A stretch of DNA of 64,000 nt from Blastococcus sp. PRF04-17 (GCF_023016265.1 NZ_CP095412.1:3224001-3288000); one strand, 5' to 3'; numbered from the stretch's first letter, positions 1 through 10,851 are shown. Numbers and translations are program-made. Notes: generated from the sequence alone by a model not told the origin.

Positions 1-1
1 G

Positions 2-637
2 GTCAAGGACCGCGCCGTGGCCACCCGATGGGCGTCGGCGTCGGTCCCCGGGGCTCCGTCCGACCCGCTGCCCACCGACCCGGACTGGGCAGGCGGCAGC
101 CTCTACGTCGACGAGCGGACCCGCCGCGCGGCCGCGTCACCGGAGTCCCTGTGGCGGGTCGTCGAGGGCATCGGCGGGGATGCCGGCTGGTACTCGTTCC
201 CGCTGGCGTGGCGGGTGCGCGGATGGCTCGACCGGCTGGTGGGCGGCGTGGGCCTGCGGCGCGGCCGGCGCGATCCGCACACGCTCTACGTGGGCGACGC
301 ACTGGACTTCTGGCGGGTCGAGGAGGTCGAGCCCGGCCGGCTCCTCCGGCTGCGGGCCGAGATGCGGCTGCCCGGCCTGGCCTGGCTCGAGTTCCACGTG
401 GAACACGACGACTCCGCGGACGGGAGACCGGGCACGCTGCTGCGCCAGCGGGCCACCTTCGCGCCGCGCGGGCTGGCCGGCCACCTCTACTGGTGGGCGG
501 TGGCTGCCTTCCACGGCTTCGTCTTCGGCGGCATGGTCCGCGGCATGGCGCGGGCCGCTGAACGAGTGCACGCCTCGCCCGGGACGGCGTCCTCCCTCAC
601 GGCAGAGGGTCCTCCCACACCGCCCACGCCCAGGTAG
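2..637 (+). CDS. SDR-type oxidoreductase C-terminal part with DUF2867 domain (5' end outside window)
   Basis: The reading frame is open to the first base of the window, so only the last 211 codons are present. The visible protein has the layout of the DUF2867 domain that follows the NAD(P)-binding Rossmann domain in actinobacterial SDR/NmrA-like proteins: GSLYVD, a WRVVEGIGGDAGWY stretch, then a DALDFWRVEE segment and a FHVEHD strand. A GTG at 17 is an internal codon rather than a convincing start. The catalytic part lies upstream and cannot be judged. A parS-like site lies inside the gene (391-404). It converges on the recF-dciA operon, with an inverted repeat between. Confidence 0.7.
   Translation, partial: VKDRAVATRWASASVPGAPSDPLPTDPDWAGGSLYVDERTRRAAASPESLWRVVEGIGGDAGWYSFPLAWRVRGWLDRLVGGVGLRRGRRDPHTLYVGDALDFWRVEEVEPGRLLRLRAEMRLPGLAWLEFHVEHDDSADGRPGTLLRQRATFAPRGLAGHLYWWAVAAFHGFVFGGMVRGMARAAERVHASPGTASSLTAEGPPTPPTPR
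391..404. promoter_or_regulatory. parS site 1 (inside SDR gene)
   Basis: GTTCCACGTGGAAC is a perfect 14-bp palindrome. It is the GC-rich variant of the ParB target GTTTCACGTGAAAC and is identical to the copy upstream of parA at 12211. Confidence 0.75.
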
Positions 638-642
638 GACGC

Positions 643-669
643 GCCATGATCAGGTCACCTGATCATGGC
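643..669. terminator. Perfect inverted repeat between convergent genes, probable bidirectional terminator
   Basis: Arms of 13 bp (GCCATGATCAGGT and its exact complement) flank a single C. The element lies between the stop of the SDR gene and the end of the minus-strand operon, which suits a two-way terminator. No U-tract follows, as is common in actinobacteria. With a one-base loop it could equally be an operator. Confidence 0.5.
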
Positions 670-842
670 CACCACGCCGGAGGTCACCGGTGCGCCGGCG
701 GTCGTACTCGGCGACGATCAGCCGAAGCAGCCGGTCGACCTGCGAGGTCCGCGTCGTGAGGACGACGCCTTCGGCCGTGCGCTGCAGCAGGTACTCCTGA
801 CATCCGTCGCCGCGGAGCCGGTCAGCGCCGCGCCCGGTTCAC
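650..842 (-). CDS. Possible small protein of about 63 aa, apparent frameshift near its start
   Basis: After the TGA of the neighbouring gene the same frame stays open for 62 codons with strong GC3 and a plausible peptide (GCQEYLLQRTAEGVVLTTRT, then VDRLLRLIVAEYDRRR). No start codon exists in that frame. A GTG at 842-840 overlaps the previous stop as GTGA, the coupling used repeatedly in this window, and joins the frame if one base of the following GGG is removed. No family is recognised. It could instead be read-through sequence with no product; the stop falls inside the inverted repeat. Confidence 0.35.
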
Positions 843-1816
843 AGACCGGCGGCGAGGGCACCGACGATCGCGGTCAGCAGCCGGGCATGGTGCTCCAGCA
901 GCTGCGGCCGGTGGCCGTCCGGACGGACGGCGCAGACGTGACCGGACGCGGTCCAGAACTCGTCGCCGTCGTCGGTGCCGAGCAGCAGGCCGTGCACCGC
1001 GGGGTCCTGGGCCAGCCGGCGCGCCTGCGGCGAGTCCTCCGCGGCCAGCAGCATCCACCGGGCGTCGAACCCCTCGTCGCCGCTCGGGACGGGGACCAGG
1101 CCGCCGGTGCGATGCTTCCAGAACCGGGCCGGGGACAGCCGCAGGCCGGGAACGGAGCCCAGCAGCGGCGCCGCGGTCACGGCGTACTTCGGGACCAGGC
1201 CACGGCCGAGCGGATAGGCGATGTCGAAGGCGACCAGCTCCAGCGAGCCCGCCCGTCCCCGCAGCACGCTCGCCGCGCGGGCCTCCTTGCCCGGGCGCAC
1301 GGGTGCCGAGGCGATCAGCTCGGCGAGGCCGGCGTCCTCGGGTCCGGTGCCGTCGGACACGGTCCAACCGTGCTGGAGGGCCCAGCTCTGCGCGCCGAGC
1401 GGGTCGGTCTCCGGAGTGAACGCCCGTGCCATCTCGGGGTCCCGGTTCCGCCGCGAGCCGAACAGGCCGCCACGTGCCGGTTCCGCCGGGGCGGTCGTGC
1501 CCGGCCCGGTCGCCGGGGGCGCCCAGGACGGCTCCCCGCCGGCCGCCGGCCCGCGAACCGGTGGCTCGCTCCGCGGTGGCCCGTCGTAGGGCTCGTCGTC
1601 CCGCTGCGGTGTCGCCGCCGGCAGGTCCCAGCCGGCGGGCCGCCATGCCTCCGACGAGAGGTCCTCGTCGCGCGGCCGCTTCCTGCGGTCGGCGAAGTTC
1701 GGCTCGTCCGAGGTCTGGTCGTCACGGCCCTGGTCGTCGCCGGCGAGGTGTGCCGGCTCCTGCCAGCCGCTGCCCTCCCATGGCTCGCGGTCGTCCGGGT
1801 TCCGTGGGGTGGTCAT
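839..1816 (-). CDS. Conserved-position hypothetical protein of the recF-dciA operon
   Basis: The 325-aa product has an acidic, Pro/Arg-rich, probably disordered N-terminal third and a compact C-terminal part of about 200 residues. The latter contains QSWALQHGWTVSDG, FDIAYPLGRGLVPKYAVT and a SPARFWKHRTGGLVPVPSGD segment. No transmembrane helix or catalytic motif stands out and no family is recognised. The ATG at 1816 is chosen because GAGAGGG lies just upstream, 10 bp after the dciA stop. Expression with dciA and recF is likely. In relatives gyrB usually lies here; no gyrase gene is present in this window. Confidence 0.75.
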   Translation of the reverse strand: MTTPRNPDDREPWEGSGWQEPAHLAGDDQGRDDQTSDEPNFADRRKRPRDEDLSSEAWRPAGWDLPAATPQRDDEPYDGPPRSEPPVRGPAAGGEPSWAPPATGPGTTAPAEPARGGLFGSRRNRDPEMARAFTPETDPLGAQSWALQHGWTVSDGTGPEDAGLAELIASAPVRPGKEARAASVLRGRAGSLELVAFDIAYPLGRGLVPKYAVTAAPLLGSVPGLRLSPARFWKHRTGGLVPVPSGDEGFDARWMLLAAEDSPQARRLAQDPAVHGLLLGTDDGDEFWTASGHVCAVRPDGHRPQLLEHHARLLTAIVGALAAGL

Positions 1817-1826
1817 CGCTGCCCTC

Positions 1827-2326
1827 TCATCCGTACGTGTCCCGTGGCCCTCGTCCGCGCACGGAGCGCGGACCCTTCTTCCAGGACGGGGCCGTCGGAC
1901 CGACAACGCGCAACCGGGTCACCACGTCCCCGCCGACGTGCGCGCGCAGCTTGCCCAGCAGGGTCGGCGCGAGCAGCCGGAGCTGCGTGGCCCAGGCGGT
2001 GGACTCGGCGACGACCAGGAGCTCGCCCTCGGTGAGGGTCTGCGGGGCGCAGTGCGCGGCGATCTCCGGGCCGACGATGGCCGACCACCGGCCGAAGACC
2101 GCACCGACCCGGGTGCGCTCCGACCAGTCCTGCTCGGTCACCAGGGAGTCGACCAGCTTGCCCAGCGGCTGGGGGTCGTCGGCTCCGGGCCGCGGGCCGG
2201 TCCAGGTCCGGCGGGGGCGGCGATGCGGCGGCGGGTGGGTTGCGGTCGTGCCGCGGAGGCGGCCCGCGCCGCCTCCAGAGCGGCGCGGGCGATGTCGCTG
2301 GGCCGGGCCGGCCGCTCGTCGCTCAC
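1827..2326 (-). CDS. dciA: DciA (DUF721) replicative-helicase loader/regulator, apparent frameshift
   Basis: DUF721/DciA proteins bind DnaB and help initiate replication in bacteria without a DnaC-type loader. The N-terminal part ([20 protein letters not shown]) and the C-terminal KH-like core ([19 protein letters not shown], then [19 protein letters not shown]) are both clear but in different frames. Restoring one C in the five-base run at 2213-2217 joins them through [20 protein letters not shown], the expected family linker. That gives about 166 aa, normal for the family. The GTG start overlaps the recF stop as GTGA. A base-calling error is more likely than a real mutation. Confidence 0.85.
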
Positions 2327-3499
2327 GGCAGCGCCCCCTTCCCCGCCGGGACGGCGTCCTTCACGACGACCGCCATGCCGCCACCCACCTCGACCCTGGT
2401 GCCGCGCAGTTCGGGCGGCACGTCCTCCATCACCGCGGCGGTGATCAACGTCTGCTCGGCCGACCGGGCCACCGCGGCCAGTGCCGCCCGCCGTTCGGCG
2501 TCGAGGGTCGCGAAGACGTCGTCCAGGATCAGGACCGGGTCCTCGCCGTCGGCTCTCAGCAGGGCGAAGGTGGCCAGCTTCAGGGCGAGGGCCAACGACC
2601 ACGACTCGCCGTGGCTGGCGAAGCCCTTGGCCGGCGCCGGCCCCAGGTGGATGACCAGGTCGTCGCGGTGCGGCCCGACCAGCGTCATGCCGCGGTCGAG
2701 CTCGTCGCCCCGCCGCTCGGCCACGCGCTCCCGCATGGCCGCGGTCAGCGCCTCCGCCGAGGGAACGGCGGCCCCGGGGAGACCGCTGCGCCGTCCCCCG
2801 CCGACGGGACGGTCGAGGAGTAGCCGAGCCCGGCCGGCGCCGACCCTGCGCCCGCCACCTCCGCGTAGGACCGGGTCACGTGCGGCGCAAGGTCGCAGAC
2901 CAGCTGCAGCCGCGCGGCGAGCAGCCGACCGCCGAGGTCGGTCAGGTGGCCGTCCCAGACGTCGAGGGTCTCGATCGCCCGGCCGCGCGCGAGCCGGGCG
3001 GTCTTCAGCAGGGCGTTGCGCTGCTTGAGCACCCGGTCGTAGTCCGCGCGGACGCCGGCCAGCCGGGGGTGCGGGTGACCAGCAGCTCGTCGAGGAACCG
3101 CCGCCGCTCGGTGGGGTCGCCCCGGACCAGCGCGAGGTCCTCGGGGGCGAACAGCACCGTGCGCACGAGGCCGAGCAGCTCCCGCGGCCGCTGCAGCGGT
3201 GAGCGGTTGACCCGCACGCGGTTGGCCTTGCCGGGGTTGATCTCGATCTCGACCAGCAGCTCGCGGTCGTCGCGGCGCAGGGCCGCCCGCACGACCGCCT
3301 GGTCCGCGCCGTGCCGCACGAGGGGCCCGTCGACGGAGACGCGGTGGCTGCCCATGGTGGCCAGGTAGCCGACCGCCTCGACCAGGTTGGTCTTGCCCTC
3401 TCCGTTGCCCCCGACGAAGACCGTCGGCCCCGGGCCCAGGGCCAGGTCGACCCGTTCCCAGCTGCGGAACGACCCGACCTGCAGGTGCCGGACGTACAT
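2323..3499 (-). CDS. recF: RecF recombination/gap-repair ATPase, two apparent frameshifts
   Basis: RecF is an SMC/ABC-like ATPase that helps load RecA at single-strand gaps. The Walker A motif GGNGEGKTN is near residue 31, [25 protein letters not shown] in the middle is a typical RecF block, and VGPHRDDL is near the C-terminus with [11 protein letters not shown] as Walker B/signature. The gene is spread over three frames. One missing base in a C run (plus-strand GGGGG at 3065-3069) and one near 2772-2779 restore about 392 aa, the usual length. It starts 7 bp after gnd ends and is coupled to dciA. Frameshifts are probably sequence errors. Confidence 0.9.
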
Positions 3500-3506
3500 C
3501 AGCGGT

Positions 3507-4439
<933 letters not shown>

Positions 4440-4510
4440 GTCTGCTCCCTCTTCTCGTCGCGGCGTCTTCCCTGTCATCGTGCCCGGCCGGTGGCCCTCC
4501 TGCAGCGGGC

Positions 4511-4552
4511 CGCCGCGAGCGGGCGAGCGGTGGGGGCCTGGAGGGTCCTCCG
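4511..4552. repeat. 3'-flanking intergenic repeat, copy A
   Basis: Contains GCGAGCGGGCGAGCGGTGGG followed by CCTGGAGGGTCCTCC. The same block, with small changes, lies directly downstream of two other minus-strand genes in this window (18280-18322 and 19832-19920). Confidence 0.5.
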
Positions 4553-4554
4553 AC

Positions 4555-5715
4555 TCAGCCCGGGAGGCGCACCGGCATGATCAGGTAGCGGTAGCTGCCC
4601 GGACGCTGTGCCGGACCGGCCGGGGAGCCGTCGTCGGCCGACGGCTCCTCCACCCCGGAGAGCACGGCCGGCTTCAGCGGGCTGACGAAGTCCATGCGGG
4701 CGCGCTCGGTGTGCACCGCGGCGAGGCCGTCGAGCAGGAACGTCGGGTTGAAGCCGATGGTCAGCGGCTCGCCCTCGAACTCGACGTCGCAGCGCTCCTC
4801 GGCCTGCCCCTCCTCGTCCGTGCCGCCGGCGCGGAGGGTGACCTGGCCCGGGGTGAACTCGCACCGCAGCGGGGTGCCGCGTTCGGCGACGAGCGCCACG
4901 CGCTTGGCGGCGTCGGTGAAGAGGTGGACCGGGAGCACCGCGTTGGCGTTCGACTCGGTCGGCATGATCGCGCGGTACTTCACGAACTCGGCGTCGAGCA
5001 GCCGGGTGGTGGTCTGGCGATCCTTCCCCGACAGGCCCAGGATGCCCTCGCCCGAGTGGCCCGACGACAGGGACAGCACGATCTCCGGGCCGCTGGTCAG
5101 GGTCTTGGCCGCGTCGGCCAGGGTGCGGGCCGGCACCAGGACGGCGGCGGAGACGCCGGGGGTCTCGGGCCGCCAGGCGAACTCGCGCACCGCCAGCCGG
5201 TAGCGGTCGGTCGCGGCGAGGGTGATCAGGTCGTCCTCGATCTCCAGCCGGACGCCGGTGAGCATCGGGAGGGTGTCGTCCCGGCCCGCCGCCACCGCGA
5301 CCTGGCTGACCGCCTCGGCGAAGACGTCGCTGTCGACCAGGCCGGCCGACGAGGGCATCGACGGGAGCGAGGGGTAGTCCTCGACCGGCAGCGTCGGCAG
5401 GCTGAACCGGGCGTTGCCGCAGGCGATGGCCAGCCGCGGCCCCTCGGCGGTGATGTCCACGGCGTGCGGCGGCAGCGCCCGGGTGATCTCGGCGAGCAGT
5501 CGCCCCGGAACCAGGGCCCGGCCGGCCTCGCTGGCCTGCACGTCGACCTCCGCCCGGGCCGAGACCTCGTAGTCGAAGCCCGACACCGAGAGCTGGTTGC
5601 CGTCGACCTCGAGCAGGATCCCCGCGAGCACCGGCACCGACGGCCGCGGCGGCAGGCTGCGCGCCGTCCAGGCAACGGCGTCGGCGAGCACCTCACGTGC
5701 CACCCGGAACTTCAT
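4555..5715 (-). CDS. dnaN: DNA polymerase III sliding clamp (beta subunit)
   Basis: The 386-aa protein is full length with the three repeated clamp domains. Diagnostic stretches are the N-terminal KFRVAREVLADAVAWTARSL, FDYEVSARAEVDVQ, LPTLPVEDYPSLP between domains 1 and 2, and the C-terminal SYRYLIMPVRLPG. It forms the dimeric ring that tethers polymerase to DNA. ATG 5715 places the start at MKFRV as in homologues; an ATG four codons upstream (5727) is possible. It is transcribed in the same direction as dnaA, across the putative origin. Confidence 0.95.
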   Translation of the reverse strand: MKFRVAREVLADAVAWTARSLPPRPSVPVLAGILLEVDGNQLSVSGFDYEVSARAEVDVQASEAGRALVPGRLLAEITRALPPHAVDITAEGPRLAIACGNARFSLPTLPVEDYPSLPSMPSSAGLVDSDVFAEAVSQVAVAAGRDDTLPMLTGVRLEIEDDLITLAATDRYRLAVREFAWRPETPGVSAAVLVPARTLADAAKTLTSGPEIVLSLSSGHSGEGILGLSGKDRQTTTRLLDAEFVKYRAIMPTESNANAVLPVHLFTDAAKRVALVAERGTPLRCEFTPGQVTLRAGGTDEEGQAEERCDVEFEGEPLTIGFNPTFLLDGLAAVHTERARMDFVSPLKPAVLSGVEEPSADDGSPAGPAQRPGSYRYLIMPVRLPG

Positions 5716-6468
5716 CTCTCGGCCCATCCGATCTCGTCAGCGGTCGCGGCGCCCCGACGCGGTGGGGTACCGCCCGTCGCCGGTGCGGTGCTCATCGTGC
5801 CTGCTGCGGTCCCCCTGGGGGAAACCCTGTCCCCTCACGAGTGCTCAGGGATACCGCTCCGTCCCAGCGCCGTGCGCCTGGTCGGGGCTCCCGCAACGGG
5901 GCTTCCCCACCCAGGGTGTGGTTCGAGAAATCTTCGAGATAACTCCCTCATCCTCGTCATCACTGGTGTGGAACCTGGGGACGGCGGGCATTCGTGCTGG
6001 TCAGCCCACGACCGGCCCTGTTGGCCGATTGTGGGTGGTCGCCGTCCCGCTGTTGTCGACACGTGGACATCTCGACGGTTGTGCACCGGGCTCCCCCGTC
6101 GTCCACTCCCTGTCCCCTGTGTCTCCCGGCTCGATCCCCAGGACCTGCGCAGTACGGTCCGCGACAGCATTCGGCGGTCCGGCGTCCGAAACTCGTCCGG
6201 ACGGTATCCCCGCAGGTCAGCCGCTTGACAGGCGATCGGCCAGCGACTAGCGCACGACGCCCGTCGGCCCTCCCCCGTGACCTCCCGTGACCTGCTGCAC
6301 ACGAGATCTCCCCAACCTGTGCACATTCCTGGGGACAACTCGTCGACGAGTCGACCACGGTCACCGACCGAATACGCCCTGCAACCGCGCGGGTGACCGC
6401 CGTTCTCGGCGTCGACATCTCCACACGGTTGTGGATAACGCGCCCGGGCGGAGCCGATGCGGGAGGGG
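5716..6468. other. oriC: Putative chromosomal origin oriC (dnaA-dnaN intergenic region)
   Basis: A 753-bp non-coding spacer between dnaA and dnaN, the usual site of oriC in actinobacteria. A perfect DnaA box lies on the minus strand (TTATCCACA, 6430-6438) next to a weaker inverted one (6417-6425). One-mismatch boxes occur at 6330-6338 (TTGTCCCCA on the minus strand) and 6053-6061 (TTGTCGACA), with several two-mismatch copies between 6060 and 6330. The stretch around 5928-5960 is the most AT-rich part and could be the unwinding element. No coding feature is credible. GC skew would confirm it. Confidence 0.8.
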
Positions 6469-8231
6469 TTACTGCCTGGCGCGGCTCTTGATGCGGGCGG
6501 TGAGCTCGGTGACCTGGGTGTAGGTGGCGCGCCGCTCGCTCATCAGGTTGGTGATCTTCTTGACGGCGTGCATGACGGTGGTGTGGTCCTTGCCGCCGAA
6601 CGAGGCACCGATGCGGGGCAGCGACAGCTCGGTGAGCTCACGGCAGAGGTACATCGCGATCTGCCGGGCGTTCACGAGCGTGCGGCTGCGGTTGGAGCCC
6701 TGCAGCTCCTCCATCGTCACGGAGAAGTACTCCGCGGTGGCCGCCATGATGATCGCCGCGGTGATCTGCGGTCCCTGCTCGTCGCTGATGAGGTCCTTGA
6801 GCACGAGCTCGGCCAGCGGCAGGTCGACCTGCTGCTTGTTCAGGCTGGCGAAGGCGGTGACCCGGATCAGCGCGCCCTCGAGCTCGCGGATGTTGGTCTG
6901 CACCTTGCTGGCGATGAACTCCAGCACCGGGTCGGGCACCTGCAGCCGCTCGCCCCACGCCTTCTTGCGCAGGATCGCGATGCGCGTCTCGAGGTCGGGC
7001 GCCTGGACGTCGGTGATGAGCCCCCACTCGAAGCGGGTCCGCAGCCGGTCCTCCAGCGTCGTGAGCTTCTTCGGCGCGCGGTCGGAGGTGATCACGATCT
7101 GCTTGCTGGCGTTGTGCAGCGTGTTGAACGTGTGGAAGAACTCCTCCTGCGTCCGCTCGGCGCGCTCCAGGAACTGAATGTCGTCGATCAGCAGGAAGTC
7201 GATGTCTCGGTAGCGCCGGCGGAAGTCCTCGGCGCGACCCGAGTGCACCAGGTTGATGAACTCGTTGGTGAACTCCTCGGTGCTGACGTAGCGCACCTTG
7301 ACGTTCGGGAACATGCGCGCCGCGTAGTGACCGATCGCGTGCAGCAGGTGGGTCTTGCCCAGTCCTGACTCGCCGTAGATGAACAGCGGGTTGTATGCCC
7401 GGGCGGCGCCTCGGCCACCGCCACGGCCGCTGCGTGCGCGAACCGGTTGCTGTTGCCGATGACGAAGCTGTCGAAGACGTACTTGGCATTGAGTCCCGGG
7501 TCCAGCCCGGCGGCCCGCCGGTCGGCGACGCCGGAGCGGGGCCGCTGGCCGGTGTCGCCGTTCCGGTCGGGACCCGTGTCGCCCAGGTCGAAGGGCAGCA
7601 CGTCGGCCGACCGTTCCTCGCCGCCGCCCCAGTCCCGGCCGCCCGGGCGGGGCTCGGCGGCCGCGCCGCCAGGCGTCCCCCAGGTCGGGGTGCTCCAGTC
7701 CTCCGGTGCGCCGCGGTCCACGGCGCGGTGCGAGGGCTGGTCGACCGGACGGAGTTCGCGGACGTCGGGGTCGGTGCGGTCCTCGGCGGCGTCACGGTCC
7801 CAGGGCGGCGGGGTGTGGACGGCGTCGGTGCGGACACCGAAGGCGCTGCGTCCGTCGTCGGCGCGGTCGCGGCTGGCGCGGTCCTCCTCCTCGCGCTGCG
7901 CGTCGCGGGCGGCCTCGGCCGCGGCCCACGGACGGCGGATCGGCTCCTCCTGCGGCTGCTCCGTGGTCGCCGGCGCGTCCTCCAGCTGGACGGCGACACG
8001 GATGTCCCGTCCGAACTGCTCGGACAGGGCCTCGGCGAGCACGCGCCGCATCCGTGACTCGAGAACCGTCTGCGTGAACTCGTTGGGCGCCGCCAGCACG
8101 GCGGTGTCCTCGACCAGACCCAGGGGGCGGGTCAGGTTCAGCATCGCGTTCTGCTGCGGGGACAGGCTGGTCGCCAGCCGCTCGCGGATCTGGTCCCAGA
8201 CGGTCGCCAGGTCCAGCGTGGCATCGGCCAT
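6469..8231 (-). CDS. dnaA: Chromosomal replication initiator DnaA, apparent frameshift at the AAA+ domain start
   Basis: DnaA binds DnaA boxes and opens oriC. Domain I ([20 protein letters not shown]) is followed by an acidic linker of about 180 residues, [21 protein letters not shown] at the start of domain III, Walker [12 protein letters not shown], Walker [11 protein letters not shown], and the domain IV DNA-binding signature [11 protein letters not shown]. The N-terminal and AAA+ parts are in different frames; one missing base at the CCCGGG near 7398-7403 restores [19 protein letters not shown] and about 587 aa. The ATG at 8231 has a strong GGAGGAAG site. An essential gene, so the shift is almost surely a sequence error. 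Confidence 0.93.
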
Positions 8232-8842
8232 GCCGTTACTTCCTCCCCATGCTGTCGATCCCGGCGATCGCTCCACCGCGTCCGCTCCACCGAGCCGGAC
8301 CCGGTCCGGTCCGTACCCCCATCGAACACCCGCTGTGGATGCGTGGACGCACCGGTTCCACACCGGTGTCCACAGGCTGTGCACGGCCGGCGGGAAGTCC
8401 TGCCGGGATCCGCACCGGCGCGGATCCGGATCTGCATCGCTGCAGGTCAGGAACCATGTCGGGCGGCGGAACGAGCGAATCGGCGGTCGGCTGACCGACG
8501 GGATCGGCCCACACGTCGTGACCCTGACGCCCGACGCGGAGCGACGGCGACGCTAACAGCCCCGTCCACAGCCCGGCAACGCTCGCACGGCCGGCGCGGG
8601 CGCGTCGTCCCGGCGTGCCGCCGTCCGTTCCGGCGACCGGAGGGAGATCATGGGCGGTCGGGATCCGCCCGGGCGCCGGGCATGCCCGTTCCTCGGTTAT
8701 GCTGGCGGGAGTCTGTGGACGGTTCCGGCCGCAGTGACCAGCTTCCGGGGGCCCGGGGCACGGCTCGTCGCCGTCCTGGCTCCCGCGCGCGTCCGCTCAC
8801 CGGCGGGTGCGCACCGTCGATGTCGTGTAGTGGGAGTACCTC
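8232..8842. promoter_or_regulatory. dnaA-rpmH intergenic region with DnaA-box-like sites and divergent promoters
   Basis: A 611-bp non-coding spacer between two divergent genes. It has DnaA-like boxes at 8366-8374 (GTGTCCACA, one mismatch) and, with two mismatches, at 8334-8342, 8562-8570 and 8714-8722. These suggest DnaA autoregulation or an extension of the origin. TATGCT at 8698-8703 is a plausible -10 for rpmH, about 140 bp ahead of its start. No gene is convincing here. Confidence 0.55.
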
Positions 8843-8980
8843 GTGAGCAAGCGCACGTTCCAGCCGAACAACCGCCGTCGGTCCAAGACCCACGGCTTCC
8901 GGCTGCGTATGCGCACCCGCGCGGGCCGGGCGATCCTCGCCGGCCGTCGGCGCAAGGGTCGCGAGAAGCTCTCCGCCTGA
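8843..8980 (+). CDS. rpmH: 50S ribosomal protein L34 (bL34)
   Basis: A 45-aa, very basic protein beginning [19 protein letters not shown] and ending [18 protein letters not shown], the invariant L34 pattern. It starts with GTG preceded by a GGGAG site. Its stop is one base before the rnpA start, the usual rpmH-rnpA pairing. Confidence 0.97.
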   Translation: MSKRTFQPNNRRRSKTHGFRLRMRTRAGRAILAGRRRKGREKLSA

Positions 8981-8981
8981 C

Positions 8982-9368
8982 GTGTTGCCCGCGCAGGCGC
9001 GCCTGCGCCGGCGTCCGGAGTTCTCCGCGGTCGTCCGGTCCGGCCGTCGCGCCGGGCGGCCGACCATGGTGCTCCACCTCCTGTCCGAACGGCCCGAGCA
9101 CTCGGGCGGTGCCCGCGCGTCCACGGGGGCACCGGCCGGTGCGCGGGCCGGTTTCGTGGTCGGCCGCGCGGTCGGCAACTCGGTGGTCCGGCACCGTGTG
9201 ACCCGGCGCCTGCGCGCCGTCGTCCGCGAGGAGCTGCACCGGCTGCCCACGAGCGCCGACCTCGTCGTGCGGGCACGACCGGAGGCGGCCGGGGCTTCCT
9301 CCGACGTCCTCCGTCGCGATCTGGGTGCCGGCCTGGACCGGCTACTCGGCCGGGTCCCCTCCGCATGA
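8982..9368 (+). CDS. rnpA: Ribonuclease P protein component
   Basis: The protein subunit assists the catalytic RNA in removing 5' leaders from pre-tRNA. The product has 128 residues with an N-terminal [20 protein letters not shown] and the signature [20 protein letters not shown] (the RNR-like motif). A GTG start sits directly after the rpmH stop, and the end overlaps yidD as ATGA, so the three genes form one transcript. Confidence 0.96.
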   Translation: MLPAQARLRRRPEFSAVVRSGRRAGRPTMVLHLLSERPEHSGGARASTGAPAGARAGFVVGRAVGNSVVRHRVTRRLRAVVREELHRLPTSADLVVRARPEAAGASSDVLRRDLGAGLDRLLGRVPSA

Positions 9369-9709
9369 TCCGCCGAGCGCTCCTCGCCGTCGTCCGGTTC
9401 TACTCCCGGGCGATCAGTCCCGCCCTGCCGGCCCGCTGCCGCTTCCATCCGACGTGCAGCGCGTACGCGGCCGAGGCGCTCGAGCGGCACGGGGCCGCCC
9501 GGGGGTCGTGGCTGGCGCTGCGCCGTCTGCTCAAGTGCGCGCCGTGGCACCCGGGCGGCGTCGACCTGGTCCCCGACACCTGTGCAGGAACTGGTGACGT
9601 GCGCGGTGCGTCGAGCACTTCGGCGGCGCTCGCACCGGCCGACCGCGCGCGTACCCAACGAGCCACCCCGGACCTCGGCCGGGCGAACGAGGAGTCCTCC
9701 GTTGCTTGA
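9365..9709 (+). CDS. yidD: Membrane protein insertion efficiency factor YidD
   Basis: YidD is a small membrane-associated protein that aids YidC. The family core is present: [20 protein letters not shown], the AxEALERHG segment, and [16 protein letters not shown]. The C-terminal tail of about 40 residues after that motif is low-complexity and longer than in many homologues. The ATG overlaps the rnpA stop, and the TGA overlaps the yidC TTG start region. Confidence 0.95.
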   Translation: MIRRALLAVVRFYSRAISPALPARCRFHPTCSAYAAEALERHGAARGSWLALRRLLKCAPWHPGGVDLVPDTCAGTGDVRGASSTSAALAPADRARTQRATPDLGRANEESSVA

Positions 9710-10775
9710 CTGGCTCTACACCGCCATCTCCTGGGTGATGGCGCGGTGGCACTCGCTCTGGAACATGATCTTCGGTGACCCGCCCGCCGAGTCCGGCCTC
9801 TCGGGTCTGTCGTGGGTGCTGGCGATCGTCTTCCTCGTCGTCACGATCCGCGTGCTGCTGTTCCCGTTGTTCGTCAAGCAGATCAAGTCGCAGCGGGCCA
9901 TGCAGGAGCTGCAGCCCGAGATCGCGAAGATCCGCAAGCAGTACGGCAACGACCGGCAGGGTGCCGGGCAGGCGATCATGGCCCTGCAGAAGGAGCGCGG
10001 GGTCAACCCGCTGGCCGGCTGCCTGCCGATCCTGCCGCAGATCCCGGTCTTCCTATCCCTCTTCCACGTGCTCCGGCGGTTGGCGCCGGACAAGGCCGGT
10101 CTGTACAGCTGGACCGACGAGCTCACCGACGCGGCCGCGCGGGCCAAGCTGTTCGGCGCGCCCATCTCGTCGTCCTTCTCCATGTCGGGCGACAAGGAGC
10201 GGGCGATCCTCGAGATCGCCAGTTACACCAACATCCGGGTCGTCGCGTTCGCACTGATCGTCGTCATGTGCTTCACGACCTACATCACGCAGAAGCAGAT
10301 CATGAAGCGGTCGGGGCCGGTCGAGGGTCAGGCGGCGACGGTGCAGAAACTGCTGCTCTACGGCATGCCGTTGAGCCTGTTCGTCTCGGGCTTCTTCTTC
10401 CCGATCGGAGTCCTCCTCTACTGGATGACCAACAACCTGTGGACCCTCGGCCAGCAGTTCTTCATCCTGCGCAAGATGCCGCCGCCCGGGTCGGACGCCG
10501 CCAAGGCCAAGGCTGCGGCCGACAAGCCCGCCGTCGACCCGAAGACCCTCGCGCCCAAGCCCGGCGCCAAGCCGGTCCGCCCGAAGCAGGGCCGCCCCGC
10601 AACCCCGCCCGCCGCCCCTCCCGCCGCCCCGACGACGGCACCGGGCGACGGCGCTGGTGCACCCGGCGCCGCGACCGCCTCCGGATCGTCGAACGGCAAG
10701 CCACCGGCCAAGCCGGCCGGCAGCCAGGGCCGCTCCGGGTCGCCGCCGAACAGGGGCAAGCGCAAGCGCCGCTGA
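9702..10775 (+). CDS. yidC: Membrane protein insertase YidC/Oxa1 family
   Basis: YidC inserts and folds inner-membrane proteins, alone or with SecYEG. The 357-aa product has five hydrophobic segments: near residue 5 (LYTAISWVM), about 37-58 ([20 protein letters not shown]), the [19 protein letters not shown] region, [15 protein letters not shown], and [20 protein letters not shown], followed by a basic Pro/Ala/Lys tail ending GKRKRR. The TTG at 9702 is chosen: AACGAGGAG lies upstream and the protein then begins [11 protein letters not shown] as in relatives. It overlaps the yidD stop. Confidence 0.93.
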   Translation: MLDWLYTAISWVMARWHSLWNMIFGDPPAESGLSGLSWVLAIVFLVVTIRVLLFPLFVKQIKSQRAMQELQPEIAKIRKQYGNDRQGAGQAIMALQKERGVNPLAGCLPILPQIPVFLSLFHVLRRLAPDKAGLYSWTDELTDAAARAKLFGAPISSSFSMSGDKERAILEIASYTNIRVVAFALIVVMCFTTYITQKQIMKRSGPVEGQAATVQKLLLYGMPLSLFVSGFFFPIGVLLYWMTNNLWTLGQQFFILRKMPPPGSDAAKAKAAADKPAVDPKTLAPKPGAKPVRPKQGRPATPPAAPPAAPTTAPGDGAGAPGAATASGSSNGKPPAKPAGSQGRSGSPPNRGKRKRR

Positions 10776-10851
10776 GCGCCGCACCCGTCCGCACGGACGC
10801 CATCGACCACCGGGTACGCCCGGCCGCCCGCACCGAACTGGGAGGAACCCC

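Noticed and set aside
6225-6253. A perfect TTGACA -35 in oriC with TAGCGC 17 bp downstream
   Set aside because: The -10 is poor and the direction leads into the 3' end of dnaA on the opposite strand; too weak to call a promoter.
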